Assembly: GCA_016719485.1 (NCBI GenBank)
Contig: JADJZB010000002.1
Coordinates: 496,001-560,000, forward strand
Origin: Holophagales bacterium
Lineage (GTDB): Bacteria > Acidobacteriota > Thermoanaerobaculia > UBA5066
Length of the DNA stretch: 64,000 nt
Direction: 5' to 3'
Shown: positions 1 to 8,529 of the stretch, one piece after another
Position numbering within the stretch: position 1 is the first letter of the stretch
Layout: the number at the start of each line of letters is the position of its first letter
The notes under the pieces: generated by a model
The model's database searches: none
What the model was told of the DNA's origin: nothing
What the model saw: the letters and a program-made list of their open reading frames with translations, nothing else
Translations under genes and position numbers: made by a program

Positions 1-159
1 GCCGACCTGGCCGGAGAGAACTTCCCCCTCACGCCGGTTGAGAGCGAGGCCCTTCGCGCCCTCGACGCCGACCTGCTCGACCGTTTCGCCGACGGCCTGG
101 ATCCCCGAATCCAACGCGTCCGGATTCCCTCCGGCGCCACTGAAGGGGGCCCCTCGTGA
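1..159 (+). CDS. C-terminal end of an unidentified protein (partial)
   Basis: An open frame runs in from the window edge and stops with TGA at 157-159, giving the last 52 residues of a protein whose start lies upstream. The tail is acidic and Leu/Ala/Asp-rich and ends ATEGGPS; no motif is recognisable and I do not assign a family. The stop overlaps the GTG start of the TolC-like gene (GTGA, 156-159), the same coupling seen through the rest of this operon, so it is probably the operon's first visible member. In exporter operons of this kind a TetR-type regulator often sits in this place, but nothing in the 52 residues demonstrates that. Confidence 0.6.
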   Translation, partial: ADLAGENFPLTPVESEALRALDADLLDRFADGLDPRIQRVRIPSGATEGGPS

Positions 160-1763
160 CGGCCCGCACCCCTGCCCTTCTGATCGTCCTTCTCCTCTTG
201 CCCTCCCTCGTTCTCGCCGCGGCTCCGCCGGTCGACGTCCCGCTCACCCTCGCCGAGGCGCGCGCCCGCGCCCTCGAGAAGAACGTCGACCTCCGCGTCG
301 AGCGCGAGAACGCGGCGATCAGCGCCTCGGGCGAGTTGCGGTCCGAAGGGGCGTATGACCCGACCCTGCGCGCCGACGCCCGCTGGCGCGACCGGACCGA
401 CCCGGTCAATTCCATCCTGTCGGGGGCCCCGGCGGGAGAGCTCGCGCCGAACACCTCCGGCTACGTCGCCAACCTCGGGATCTCGCAGCTCCTCCCGACC
501 GGCGGCACCGTCGCCCTGACGACCTCGGCCTCGCGCGACGAGACGACGAACGTCTTCTCGATCCTCTCCCCCTCCTGGTCGACCTCCATCGGGCTCGAGC
601 TCCGCCAGCCGCTCCTGCGCAACCTCTCCGTCGACCCCGCCCGGCAGAGCCTGCGGGTCGCGCGCGTCGACAGGACCCGCTCGGCCGCCTCGCTCGCGCG
701 GGTGACCGCGGAGATCGTCGCCGCCGTCGAGCGCGCCTACTGGTCGCTCCTCGCCGCGAGGCGCGACGTCGATGCGCGCGCGTCGGCCGTCGACCTCGCC
801 GAACGGCAGAAGACCGACGTCGAGGCGCGGGTCGAAGCGGGGACGCTCTCGGAGGCGGACCTCTCCTCGCCCGTCGCAGAGCTGGAGCGACGCCGGGGCG
901 ACCTCTTCGCCTCGCGCGAGGCGGCCTCCCGCGCCGAGAACGCCCTGAAATCGCTCCTCCTCGCCGACCCTTCCGACCCGCTCTGGTCGTCGCGCCTCGT
1001 TCCCTCCGACGAGCCGGCCCCCCTCGCGCCAGCGGCTCCCGACGTCGAATCCGCTCTCGGTTCGGCGACTTCGCTTCGCCCCGAGCTCGCGGAGGCCGCC
1101 GCCCGCCTCGCCCGTCTCGAGATCGAGGACGAGGCGGCCCGCGACCGGACGCGTCCGCAGCTCGACCTCGTCGCCGCCTACGCACGCCGCGGGCTCGCCG
1201 GGGAGCAGAACCCCGGGCTCAACCCGCCCTTCCCCGTCGGAGCCGACTCCGTTCCGGACGCCGTGGACGGCGGCCTCGGCCGCTCGTACGGGACGATCCG
1301 CGAGGGCCGCTTCCCCGACGCGTCCGTCGGACTGGCACTCACCGTGCCGCTCGGCAACCGCTCGGCCCGCGCCGACGCCGCAGTCGCCCGCTCCAGCCGG
1401 ACCCAGGCCGAGCTCGCGCTCCTGAGAACACGGCAGGCTGTCGAGGTCGAGGTGAGGAACGCCGCGGTCGCCCTCGAGACGGCAGGCCAGCGGCTCGTCG
1501 CGGCGCGTGCCGGAAGGGCCGCTGCCGAAACGCAGCTGCAGGCCGAGGAGGAGCGCTTCGCCGCCGGCCTCACGACGAGCTACTTCGTCCTGACCCGGCA
1601 GAACGACCTGACGCAGGCCCACCTCGCCGAGACCGCCGCGCTCGCCGACTTTCGAAAGGCCCGTATCGAGTGGTCCCGCGCCACCGGCACGCTCCTGGCG
1701 GAGCGCCGGATTGAAACCGAGAAGGAAACACCGGCGGCCGCGCCGCAGGAAGGAACCCGATGA
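156..1763 (+). CDS. TolC-like outer-membrane efflux channel
   Basis: 535 residues. A signal peptide (about residues 1-22, hydrophobic LLIVLLLLPSLVLAAA) is followed by the outer-membrane efflux protein fold: two repeats, each with membrane beta-strands and long Ala/Glu/Arg-rich helices (about residues 180-280 and 400-510). TolC-family trimers form the outer-membrane duct of tripartite exporters and one-component secretion systems. Start GTG at 156 is preceded by AAGGGGG at good spacing. The gene overlaps the adaptor gene by ATGA at 1760-1763, so channel, adaptor and ABC components are made together. Length is normal for the family. The substrate cannot be read from the sequence. Confidence 0.92.
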   Translation: MTARTPALLIVLLLLPSLVLAAAPPVDVPLTLAEARARALEKNVDLRVERENAAISASGELRSEGAYDPTLRADARWRDRTDPVNSILSGAPAGELAPNTSGYVANLGISQLLPTGGTVALTTSASRDETTNVFSILSPSWSTSIGLELRQPLLRNLSVDPARQSLRVARVDRTRSAASLARVTAEIVAAVERAYWSLLAARRDVDARASAVDLAERQKTDVEARVEAGTLSEADLSSPVAELERRRGDLFASREAASRAENALKSLLLADPSDPLWSSRLVPSDEPAPLAPAAPDVESALGSATSLRPELAEAAARLARLEIEDEAARDRTRPQLDLVAAYARRGLAGEQNPGLNPPFPVGADSVPDAVDGGLGRSYGTIREGRFPDASVGLALTVPLGNRSARADAAVARSSRTQAELALLRTRQAVEVEVRNAAVALETAGQRLVAARAGRAAAETQLQAEEERFAAGLTTSYFVLTRQNDLTQAHLAETAALADFRKARIEWSRATGTLLAERRIETEKETPAAAPQEGTR

Positions 1764-2800
1764 ACCGCCCGTCCCACCGCCTCGCCGCGGCCCTCGTCGT
1801 CGCCCTGCCGCTCCTCTTCGCCGGCTGCCGGAGGGCCGACGACGGCACGATCCGGCTCAACGGCCGCATCGAGGCCCCCACGGTCGATCTCGCGCCGAAG
1901 GTCGCGGGGCGCGTCGTCGAGGTGAAGGTTCGCGAGGGAGACCGCGTGAGCCAGGGAGATCTCCTCGTCCTGCTCGACCTCGGCGAGACCTCTTTCTCCG
2001 TCGAGAGAGACCGCGACGCCCTCGGCTCGGCCGAGGCGCGCCTCGAGGATCTGAAGGCGGGCAGCCGCAGCCAGGAAGTCGCATCCGCCGAGGCGGACCT
2101 CGCCGACAAGCGGGCCGTTCTCGACCTGGCCCGCAGGGAGGTCTCGCGCCAGGAGGCCCTGATGGCGAAGAAGGTCGGCATCCCCCGCGACCTCGACCGC
2201 GCCAGGACCGAGCTCGCACGCGCACAGGCCATGCAGAAATCAAGCGAGCAGCGGCTCGCGCTCGCCCGGGAGGGTTCCCGCCGCTTCCAGACGGAGCAGG
2301 CCCGCTCCGACGTGAAGCGCGCGCAGACGGTCGTGAAGCAGTCCGAGACCGTGGCGCGCGAGGCCGAGATCCGCGCCCCGGCCGACGGCGTCGTCCTCCA
2401 CCGGATGGCCGAGCCGGGTCTCCTCCTCGGGGCCGGACAGCCCGCCCTGACGATGGCGTTCGCCGGCAGGCTCTACGTCCGCGCGTTCATCCCCGAGACG
2501 AAGCTCGGCCGCGTGAAGCAGGGAATGCCCGCCCAGGTCTCCGTCGACGCGTTCCCCGGAAGGCTCTTCCCCGCTCACGTCACTGAGATTTCTCCCGACG
2601 CCGAGTTCACGCCGAAGCCGGTCGAGACGCGCGAGGAGCGCGTGAACCTCGTCTACGCCGCGAAGATCGACCTCGACGCGGGCTGGGCCGAGCCCCTCGT
2701 CCCCGGGCAGCCCGCGGAGGTGACGATCACGGGAACCGCAAGCGACGCCGTACCGGAGTCGACGAAACCGCGCGCCGTCCCATCGGCGTCGCTGCGCTGA
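1760..2800 (+). CDS. HlyD-family periplasmic adaptor lipoprotein
   Basis: 346 residues. An N-terminal signal ends in a lipobox-like LFAGC at about residue 22, so the protein is probably lipid-anchored and faces the periplasm. A biotinyl/lipoyl-like half-motif follows (VDLAPKVAGRVVEVKV, about residues 36-51), then a long coiled-coil hairpin (about residues 75-205), the second half-motif (IRAPADGVVLHRM) and a beta-barrel domain. This is the membrane-fusion protein that links an inner-membrane ABC transporter to a TolC channel, as YbhG or YhiI do in Escherichia coli. GGAAGGAA precedes the ATG. The stop overlaps the next start (TGATG at 2798-2802). Confidence 0.9.
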   Translation: MNRPSHRLAAALVVALPLLFAGCRRADDGTIRLNGRIEAPTVDLAPKVAGRVVEVKVREGDRVSQGDLLVLLDLGETSFSVERDRDALGSAEARLEDLKAGSRSQEVASAEADLADKRAVLDLARREVSRQEALMAKKVGIPRDLDRARTELARAQAMQKSSEQRLALAREGSRRFQTEQARSDVKRAQTVVKQSETVAREAEIRAPADGVVLHRMAEPGLLLGAGQPALTMAFAGRLYVRAFIPETKLGRVKQGMPAQVSVDAFPGRLFPAHVTEISPDAEFTPKPVETREERVNLVYAAKIDLDAGWAEPLVPGQPAEVTITGTASDAVPESTKPRAVPSASLR

Positions 2801-3705
2801 TGGCTGCCGTGATCGAAGCCCGCGGCCTCGTGAAGAGCTTCGGGGCGCACCCCGCGCTCCGCGGCGTCGACCTCGACGTCGCGAGGGGGGAGCTCTTCGC
2901 CCTCATCGGCCCCGACGGTGCCGGCAAGACGACGTTCTTCCGCCTCGTCGCCGGACTGATCACCCCGACGAAGGGGACGGTCCGCCGCGACCCGGCGGCG
3001 ACGTTCGGCCTCGTCCCGCAGCGGTTCTCCCTCTACGAGGACCTCACCGTCGACGAGAACCTCGACCTGAGGGCCCGGCTCTACTCGGTGCCCACCCCCG
3101 AGGCCCGCCTCCGCTCCGCCCAGCTCCTCGAGCGCGTCGGCATGAGCCCGTACGGACGCCGCCTCGCGGGGGCGCTCTCCGGCGGAATGAAGCAGAAGCT
3201 CGCGCTCGTCTCCGCCCTCCTCACCCGGCCCGATCTCCTCCTCCTCGACGAGCCGACGACCGGGGTCGACCCGGTGTCGCGCCGGGAGTTCTGGCAGGTC
3301 CTCAACGAGCTGCACCACGGCGGGCTCACGATCCTCGTCTCCACGCCGTACATGGACGAGGCCGAGTACGCGACCCGCCTCGCGTTCCTCGACGACGGGC
3401 GCCTCCTCGCCCCCGGAACGCGCGACGAGATCCTCGCCAGATACCCCAGGCCGCTCCTCGAGATCCTCTCCTCCGACCGGGTCGCCGTGAGGACGCGCCT
3501 CTCGACGGTCCCGTCCGCCGACGACATCTCTCTCTTCGGAACCCGGCTCCACGTGCGCGGCGCAGAGGGCTCCGGGCCCGACCTCATCGACGCCGTCCGC
3601 TCGGCCCTGGCCGGACTCGTTCCGCCCGACAGCGTGAGGCCGGTCGATCCCACCCTCGAGGACGCCTTCGTCCTCGCGGCCGAACGCGACGAGCTGGTCG
3701 CGTGA
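2800..3705 (+). CDS. ABC transporter ATP-binding protein (first of pair)
   Basis: 301 residues. Walker A GPDGAGKTT near residue 37, signature LSGGMKQK, Walker B LLLLDEPTTGVDP and a switch His replaced in context by STPYMDEAEY. The sequence matches ATPases of ABC-2 (drug/daunorubicin-type) exporters. It lies between the adaptor and a second ATPase gene and overlaps the latter by four bases (GTGA, 3702-3705). In E. coli YbhF and RbbA two such nucleotide-binding domains are fused in one chain; here they are separate genes, so the working unit is probably a heterodimer of the two ATPases with the downstream permease. Confidence 0.92.
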   Translation: MAAVIEARGLVKSFGAHPALRGVDLDVARGELFALIGPDGAGKTTFFRLVAGLITPTKGTVRRDPAATFGLVPQRFSLYEDLTVDENLDLRARLYSVPTPEARLRSAQLLERVGMSPYGRRLAGALSGGMKQKLALVSALLTRPDLLLLDEPTTGVDPVSRREFWQVLNELHHGGLTILVSTPYMDEAEYATRLAFLDDGRLLAPGTRDEILARYPRPLLEILSSDRVAVRTRLSTVPSADDISLFGTRLHVRGAEGSGPDLIDAVRSALAGLVPPDSVRPVDPTLEDAFVLAAERDELVA

Positions 3706-4676
3706 AGACGGCGCCGGCTCTCCGCCCCGCTCTCCCCCCGGACGTCTTCCTCCGGGCCGAAGGGCTCGTGAGGAAGTTCGGGTCGTTCGTCGCCGTCGAC
3801 GGCGTCAGCTTCGACATCCCCCGCGGGAAGGTCTTCGGCTTCCTCGGCCCGAACGGTTCGGGCAAGTCGACCACCATCCGGATGCTCACCGGCCTCCTCG
3901 CTCCCACCGATGGGACCGCGACGGCGTTCGGCGGCCTCGACGTACGCCGGGACACCGAGAAGTGGAAGAGCCGCCTCGGCTACATGAGCCAGAAGTTCTC
4001 CCTTTACCTCGACCTCTCCGTGCGGGAGAACCTGGAGTTCTTCGGGACGGTCTACGGCCTCGGGAACTCGCAGCTGGGGGACCGGGTCGACAGCCTCGCG
4101 GCGCGCCTGCGCTTCACGAAGGTCCTCCCCGAGATCACCGACTCGCTCTCGACGGGAATGCGCCAGCGCGTCGCTCTCGCCGCGGCCCTCCTCCACGAGC
4201 CGGAGCTCCTCTTCCTGGACGAGCCGACGGGCGGCGTCGACCCGAAGGGCCGGCGCCTCTTCTGGGACCTGATCTACGAGCTCGCCGCCGAGCGCGGCAT
4301 GACCGTCCTCGTGACGACCCACTACATGGACGAGGCCGAGCAGTGCGACACGCTCGCCTTCATCCTCGAAGGGAACCTGATCGCCTCGGGTGCGCCCCAC
4401 GACCTCAAGGCGTCGCTGGACGACCGCCTCCTCGAGGTCCCGGCCGGCGCCGACCCGTTCGGCGCCCTCGCGCGGCTCCGGCGCGAGGACGCTCTCGAGG
4501 ACGCCTACCTCATGGGGGTGCGCCTGCGCGCCGTCGGCCGGCCCGGGCGGACGGCCGAGGCCCGGACGCTCCTCGCTCCGTTCGGCACCCCGCGCGAAGC
4601 CGAGCCCTCGCTCGAGGACGTCTTCGTGTCGCTCGCCCGGAGCCGCGCCGAGAAGAAAGAGAAGGTGGCCGCGTGA
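3702..4676 (+). CDS. ABC transporter ATP-binding protein (second of pair)
   Basis: 324 residues. Walker A GPNGSGKSTT, Walker B LLFLDEPTGGVDP, H-loop region VLVTTHYMDEAEQ. The signature loop reads LSTGMRQR, with Thr where the usual second Gly sits, whereas the partner ATPase has the canonical LSGGM. This may mean the two ATP sites are not equivalent. The GTG start at 3702 overlaps the upstream stop, and the stop overlaps the permease start (GTGA, 4673-4676). The first 25 or so residues are a poorly conserved leader before the ABC fold begins. Confidence 0.92.
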   Translation: MKTAPALRPALPPDVFLRAEGLVRKFGSFVAVDGVSFDIPRGKVFGFLGPNGSGKSTTIRMLTGLLAPTDGTATAFGGLDVRRDTEKWKSRLGYMSQKFSLYLDLSVRENLEFFGTVYGLGNSQLGDRVDSLAARLRFTKVLPEITDSLSTGMRQRVALAAALLHEPELLFLDEPTGGVDPKGRRLFWDLIYELAAERGMTVLVTTHYMDEAEQCDTLAFILEGNLIASGAPHDLKASLDDRLLEVPAGADPFGALARLRREDALEDAYLMGVRLRAVGRPGRTAEARTLLAPFGTPREAEPSLEDVFVSLARSRAEKKEKVAA

Positions 4677-5788
4677 AGAGGCTCCTCGCCCTGGCCCGCA
4701 AAGAGTTCCTCCAGCTGCGCCGGGACACGATCTCCGTCCGGATGATGGTGATGGTCCCGATCATGCAGACGATGATCTTCGGCTACGCCATCAACTACGA
4801 CGTCAAGCACCTGAAGACGGTCGTCTACGACGAGTGCCTCTCCTTCGACAGCCGCGAGCTCGTGGCGAAGATGACCGCGAGCGAGTACTTCGAGGTCGTC
4901 GGCAACGTCCGCTCGCTCGCCGAGGTCCGGCAAACGCTCGACGCGGGCCACGCCTCGGTCGCCCTCGTCATCGACCGCGACTACGGCGAGGCCCGTCACC
5001 GCGGCACCCCGGCCCGCGCGCTCCTCATCGTCAACGCGTCCGACACGACGACCGCCTCGCAGGCGATGTCGATCGCGGGCGGCATCTCGAACCAGCTCTC
5101 CGTCCGGACTCTCGCGAAGCGGGCCGGCTGGAAGGAGAAGGCCCTTCCCGTCGATCTCCGCGTCCGCCCCTGGTACAACCCCGACATGAGGACGGCGACG
5201 TTCATCATCCCGGGCCTCATCGCGATCATCCTCACGTTCACGCTCATCCAGTACACGGCGATGGCGATCGTGAGGGAGCGCGAGCGGGGAACGCTGGAGC
5301 AGCTCCAGGTCACGCCCGTCACCCGTTTCGAGATCATCCTCGGGAAGATCTTCCCGTTCGTCCTCATCGGGATCTTCCAGCTGACGCTGATCGTCGTCCT
5401 GATGAGGTTCCTCTTCCGCGTCCCGATCGCCGGGAGCGTCGTCCAGCTCTACCTCGCCGGCCTCATCTTCATCGCCGCCGTCCTGGGGCTCGGGATGCTC
5501 CTCTCGACGATCGCGAAGACGCAGATGCAGGCGATGCAGCTCTCCTTCCTCTTCCTCCTCCCCTTCGTCTTCCTCTCCGGCTACGTCTTTCCCATCGACG
5601 GCATGCCGCGCTTCTTCCAGGTGATCACCTACGCGATTCCCGCGCGCTACTTCATCGCGATCATCCGCGGCATCGTCCTGCGCGGCGCGAGCCTCGCGCA
5701 GCTCTGGGAGCCGCTCGCCGCCCTGACGGGCTTCACCGTCGTCATCGTCGGGCTCGCCGTGATGCGCTTCAAGAAGACGAACGACTGA
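4673..5788 (+). CDS. ABC-2 type transporter permease
   Basis: 371 residues. An N-terminal cytoplasmic segment (RLLALARKEFLQLRRDTISV) and one membrane helix are followed by a large extracytoplasmic domain (about residues 50-170), then five hydrophobic helices in the C-terminal half. The cytoplasmic motif RERERGTLEQLQVTPV is diagnostic of ABC-2/YhhJ-type permeases. Start GTG 4673 is chosen because it overlaps the preceding stop and begins exactly where family members begin; the frame stays open far upstream only because of base composition. Only one permease gene is present, while Ybh-type systems have two, so a homodimer is likely. A strong palindrome follows the stop. Confidence 0.9.
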   Translation: MKRLLALARKEFLQLRRDTISVRMMVMVPIMQTMIFGYAINYDVKHLKTVVYDECLSFDSRELVAKMTASEYFEVVGNVRSLAEVRQTLDAGHASVALVIDRDYGEARHRGTPARALLIVNASDTTTASQAMSIAGGISNQLSVRTLAKRAGWKEKALPVDLRVRPWYNPDMRTATFIIPGLIAIILTFTLIQYTAMAIVRERERGTLEQLQVTPVTRFEIILGKIFPFVLIGIFQLTLIVVLMRFLFRVPIAGSVVQLYLAGLIFIAAVLGLGMLLSTIAKTQMQAMQLSFLFLLPFVFLSGYVFPIDGMPRFFQVITYAIPARYFIAIIRGIVLRGASLAQLWEPLAALTGFTVVIVGLAVMRFKKTND

Positions 5789-5811
5789 AACGCCGGGTGT
5801 CGCAGGGACGG

Positions 5812-5875
5812 GGGGTCTGGTCTACGTTCTACACTCTGCGCCGCAGCGCAGAGTGTAGAACGTAGACCAGACCCC
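5812..5875. repeat. 30-bp perfect inverted repeat (REP-like palindrome or terminator)
   Basis: The arms 5812-5841 and 5846-5875 are exact reverse complements separated by the four-base loop CGCA; the left arm begins GGGGTCTGGTCTACGTTC. Immediately after it, two 16-base near-copies follow (GACCCCTTCTGTCTTA, then GACCCCTTTTGTCTCA). The element lies in the 111-bp gap between two convergent genes (ABC permease and class V aminotransferase). It could terminate transcription from both sides, but there is no clean T-tract. Its length, perfection and flanking repeats are more like a dispersed REP/RAYT-type or MITE-like element than an ordinary terminator. Confidence 0.85.
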
Positions 5876-5899
5876 TTCTGTCTTAAGACCCCTTTTGTC

Positions 5900-7150
5900 T
5901 CACGCGATCGCGCGGAGGGCCTCTCCGAGACGATGGATTTCTTCGGGCGTGTTGTAGTGGACGGCACCGACGCGGACCATTCCGCCCTTCCCCTCGAGGC
6001 CGAGGCGCTCCGTGACACCGACGGCGTAGTAGTTGCCGTCCCAGACGCGGAAGCCGCGCCGCCCGAGCTCCTCTGCGATCGCCCGAGGGTGGTGACCCTC
6101 GAGCGTGAACGAGAACGTCGGCACGCGCTCGTCGAAGCGGAGCGGGTCGGTGAGGCCGCGGATCGTGAGGCCCGGGACGGCCGCGAGCGCCTCGCCCAGG
6201 GCCCGTGACAGCGTCGATTCCCAGGTGTGGATCGCCGTCATCGCGGACTTGAGCTTGAGGCGCCGGCCCTGGTAGCGGCCCGCGAGGGACGGGATCGCAT
6301 CGTCGCCGAATGTCTCTCCCAGCCACGCGAGGTACTCGAGCGCGCCGAGGGTCCCGGCGATCGCCTCGAAGCTCTGCGTCCCGGTCTCCCAGCGATCGGG
6401 AGAAGCGGCGCCCGCGGGGCGCACCTTGTAGGCGAACGTCCGCTCGAGGAGCGCGTGCCGCCCCCAGAGGATGCCGAGGTGCGGACCGAAGAACTTGTAG
6501 GCCGAACAGGCGAGGAAGTCGACACCAACAGCCGCTACGTCGATCGGGCCGTGCGGGGCGAAGTGGACGGCGTCGACGTAGAGGAGCGCTCCCGCCGCGT
6601 GCGCCGCCTCGGCCGCGCCCGCGACGTCGTTCACCGTTCCGACGGAGTTCGATGCCCATCCCACGGCCACGAGCCTGGTCTTCTCGCAGACGAGGGACCT
6701 GAGGTGCTCGACGTTCCACGTGCAGTCGGCCGGGTCGAAGTCGAGCCAGCGCACAGTGACGCCGCGGTCCGCCGCAGCGAGAAGCCAGGGCGAGACGTTC
6801 GCGTCGTGGTCGAGGCGCGTCAGGACGATCTCGTCCCCCGGCTTCCAGTCGCGCGAGAGGCTCCGCGCCATCTGGAACGTCAGTGTCGTCATGTTCGGAC
6901 CAAACGCGATCTCCTCCGGCCGCGCCGCACCGAGGAAGTCGGCCACCGCCGATCTGGCCTCTGCGACGACCTCGTCGGAGGCGCGGCTCGTCGGGAAGGC
7001 CCCGCCGTGGTTCGCGTTCGTCTCGTGGAGGTATCGGACGATCCGGTCGGTCACCGCGCGCGGGACCTGCGTGCCGCCCGGGTTGTCGAGGATCACGTCG
7101 CCGGAGGCGAGGGCGGGAAAACGGGAGCGGATCGCTTCGAGATCGAGCAT
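5900..7150 (-). CDS. Cysteine desulfurase-like class V aminotransferase
   Basis: 416 residues, PLP-dependent aminotransferase fold type I. The Schiff-base lysine is in SAYKFFGPHLGILWG (about residue 229); upstream, DAVHFAPHGPIDV carries the Asp that binds the PLP pyridine nitrogen, and LTRLDHDANVSPW resembles the SufS/CsdA cofactor region. The N-terminus with PALASGDVILDNPGGTQVP fits the cysteine desulfurase-like subgroup of unknown substrate rather than housekeeping IscS/SufS; no suf or isc genes are adjacent. A role in sulfur transfer or in another beta-elimination is possible. It is the last gene of a minus-strand series, 23 bases after rarA. Confidence 0.88.
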   Translation of the reverse strand: MLDLEAIRSRFPALASGDVILDNPGGTQVPRAVTDRIVRYLHETNANHGGAFPTSRASDEVVAEARSAVADFLGAARPEEIAFGPNMTTLTFQMARSLSRDWKPGDEIVLTRLDHDANVSPWLLAAADRGVTVRWLDFDPADCTWNVEHLRSLVCEKTRLVAVGWASNSVGTVNDVAGAAEAAHAAGALLYVDAVHFAPHGPIDVAAVGVDFLACSAYKFFGPHLGILWGRHALLERTFAYKVRPAGAASPDRWETGTQSFEAIAGTLGALEYLAWLGETFGDDAIPSLAGRYQGRRLKLKSAMTAIHTWESTLSRALGEALAAVPGLTIRGLTDPLRFDERVPTFSFTLEGHHPRAIAEELGRRGFRVWDGNYYAVGVTERLGLEGKGGMVRVGAVHYNTPEEIHRLGEALRAIA

Positions 7151-7173
7151 CCCGAAAGGTTAACGCGGACCGG

Positions 7174-8529
7174 TCAGGAGCGCCTCTTCTCCTTCGCGAT
7201 CCTCTGGCGCAGTCCGCGGAGCTCCTCGAGGCGCTTTTTCATGTCCGCCTCCCGCCCTGCCCCCTTCGGCTCGTAGTACCGGCGGCCCGCGACGGCGTCG
7301 GGGAGGCACGTCAGGCCCGCCGTCCCCTCCGCCGTGTCGTGCGCGTAGACATAGCCCGTCCCGTACCCTTCGGCTTTCATCAGCGTGGTCGGGGCGTTCA
7401 GGATCGCCTTCGGCGGCGGCTCGTTCGGCCGGTCGGCCACGTCCTTCGCCGCGGCACCGTAGGCCGTGTAGAGGGCGTTCGACTTCGGCGCGAGCGCGAG
7501 GTAGACCGCCGCCTCGGCCAGGGCGAGGGCCCCCTCGGGCATCCCGAGGAAGTGGACCGCGTCGCGCGCCGCCATCGCGAGACGCAGGGCGTTTGGGTCG
7601 GCGAGCCCGACGTCCTCGGTCGAGGCCCGCACGAGCCGGCGGGCCACGAAGAGAGGGTCCTCCCCTGCTTCGAGCATGCGCGCGAGCCAGTAGACCGACG
7701 CGTCGGCGTCGGAATCGCGGATCGACTTGTGGAGCGCAGAAATGAGGTTGTAGTGCTCTTCCCCCGACTTGTCGAAGAGGAGCGACTTGCGCGAGTAGAT
7801 CTCCCCGAGGAGCGGCGCCGTCAGGACGGCACCGTCCCCCGCATGGTCCGCGGCGGTCTCGAGGGCGTTCAGGGCTCGCCTGGCGTCGCCGTCGGAGAAG
7901 CCGACGAGCCAGTCGACGGCCCCCTCCCCGAGCGTCACCCGCCCGCCCAGGCCGCGATCGGGCTCCTCGGCGGCCCGGCGGAGGATCTCCGCGAGGTCGT
8001 CCCTCGAGAGAGGCGGAAGGACGACGACGCGCATCCGCGAAAGGAGGGCTCCGTTCAGCTCGAACGAAGGGTTCTCGGTCGTCGCGCCGACGAGCGTCGC
8101 CGCGCCCGACTCGACGTACGGCAGGAAGACGTCCTGCTGGGCCCGGTTGAAGCGGTGGATCTCGTCGACGAAGAGGAGCGTCCGCTCCCCGCGTGTGGCG
8201 AGGCGCTTCGACTCCTCGAGGACCTCGCGGATCTCCTTGACCCCTGCGATCACGGCGGAGAAGGCGAGAAACCGGGACTTCGTCCGGGCGGCGATGATCC
8301 GGGCGAGCGTCGTCTTGCCGGTCCCGGGCGGCCCCCAGAGGACGAGGGACGGAACGCGATCGGCGGCGATGGCCCGCCCGAGCAGCGAGGCGGGGCCGGC
8401 GACCGAGTCCGGCAGGCGCATCTCGGAGAGGTCGCGCGGCCGGACCCGTTCGGCCAGCGGCGCCACCGAGGGCGCTGCCGGCCGGTCTGGCAGGAACTCC
8501 TCGAAAAGGTCGCCGCTGGGCGACTTCAC
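7174..8529 (-). CDS. rarA: Replication-associated recombination protein RarA (MgsA)
   Basis: 451 residues. An AAA+ ATPase with Walker A GPPGTGKTT near residue 55, Walker B LLFVDEIHRF, sensor region VGATTENPSFE and the C-terminal MgsA tetramerisation domain (SIRDSDADASVYWLARML and following). RarA acts at stalled replication forks and is related to clamp-loader subunits and RuvB. The start is GTG at 8529, overlapping the stop of the TPR gene upstream (GTGA, 8526-8529). The N-terminal SGDLFEEF stretch resembles the beta-clamp or SSB-interacting leader seen in homologues. Confidence 0.95.
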   Translation of the reverse strand: MKSPSGDLFEEFLPDRPAAPSVAPLAERVRPRDLSEMRLPDSVAGPASLLGRAIAADRVPSLVLWGPPGTGKTTLARIIAARTKSRFLAFSAVIAGVKEIREVLEESKRLATRGERTLLFVDEIHRFNRAQQDVFLPYVESGAATLVGATTENPSFELNGALLSRMRVVVLPPLSRDDLAEILRRAAEEPDRGLGGRVTLGEGAVDWLVGFSDGDARRALNALETAADHAGDGAVLTAPLLGEIYSRKSLLFDKSGEEHYNLISALHKSIRDSDADASVYWLARMLEAGEDPLFVARRLVRASTEDVGLADPNALRLAMAARDAVHFLGMPEGALALAEAAVYLALAPKSNALYTAYGAAAKDVADRPNEPPPKAILNAPTTLMKAEGYGTGYVYAHDTAEGTAGLTCLPDAVAGRRYYEPKGAGREADMKKRLEELRGLRQRIAKEKRRS

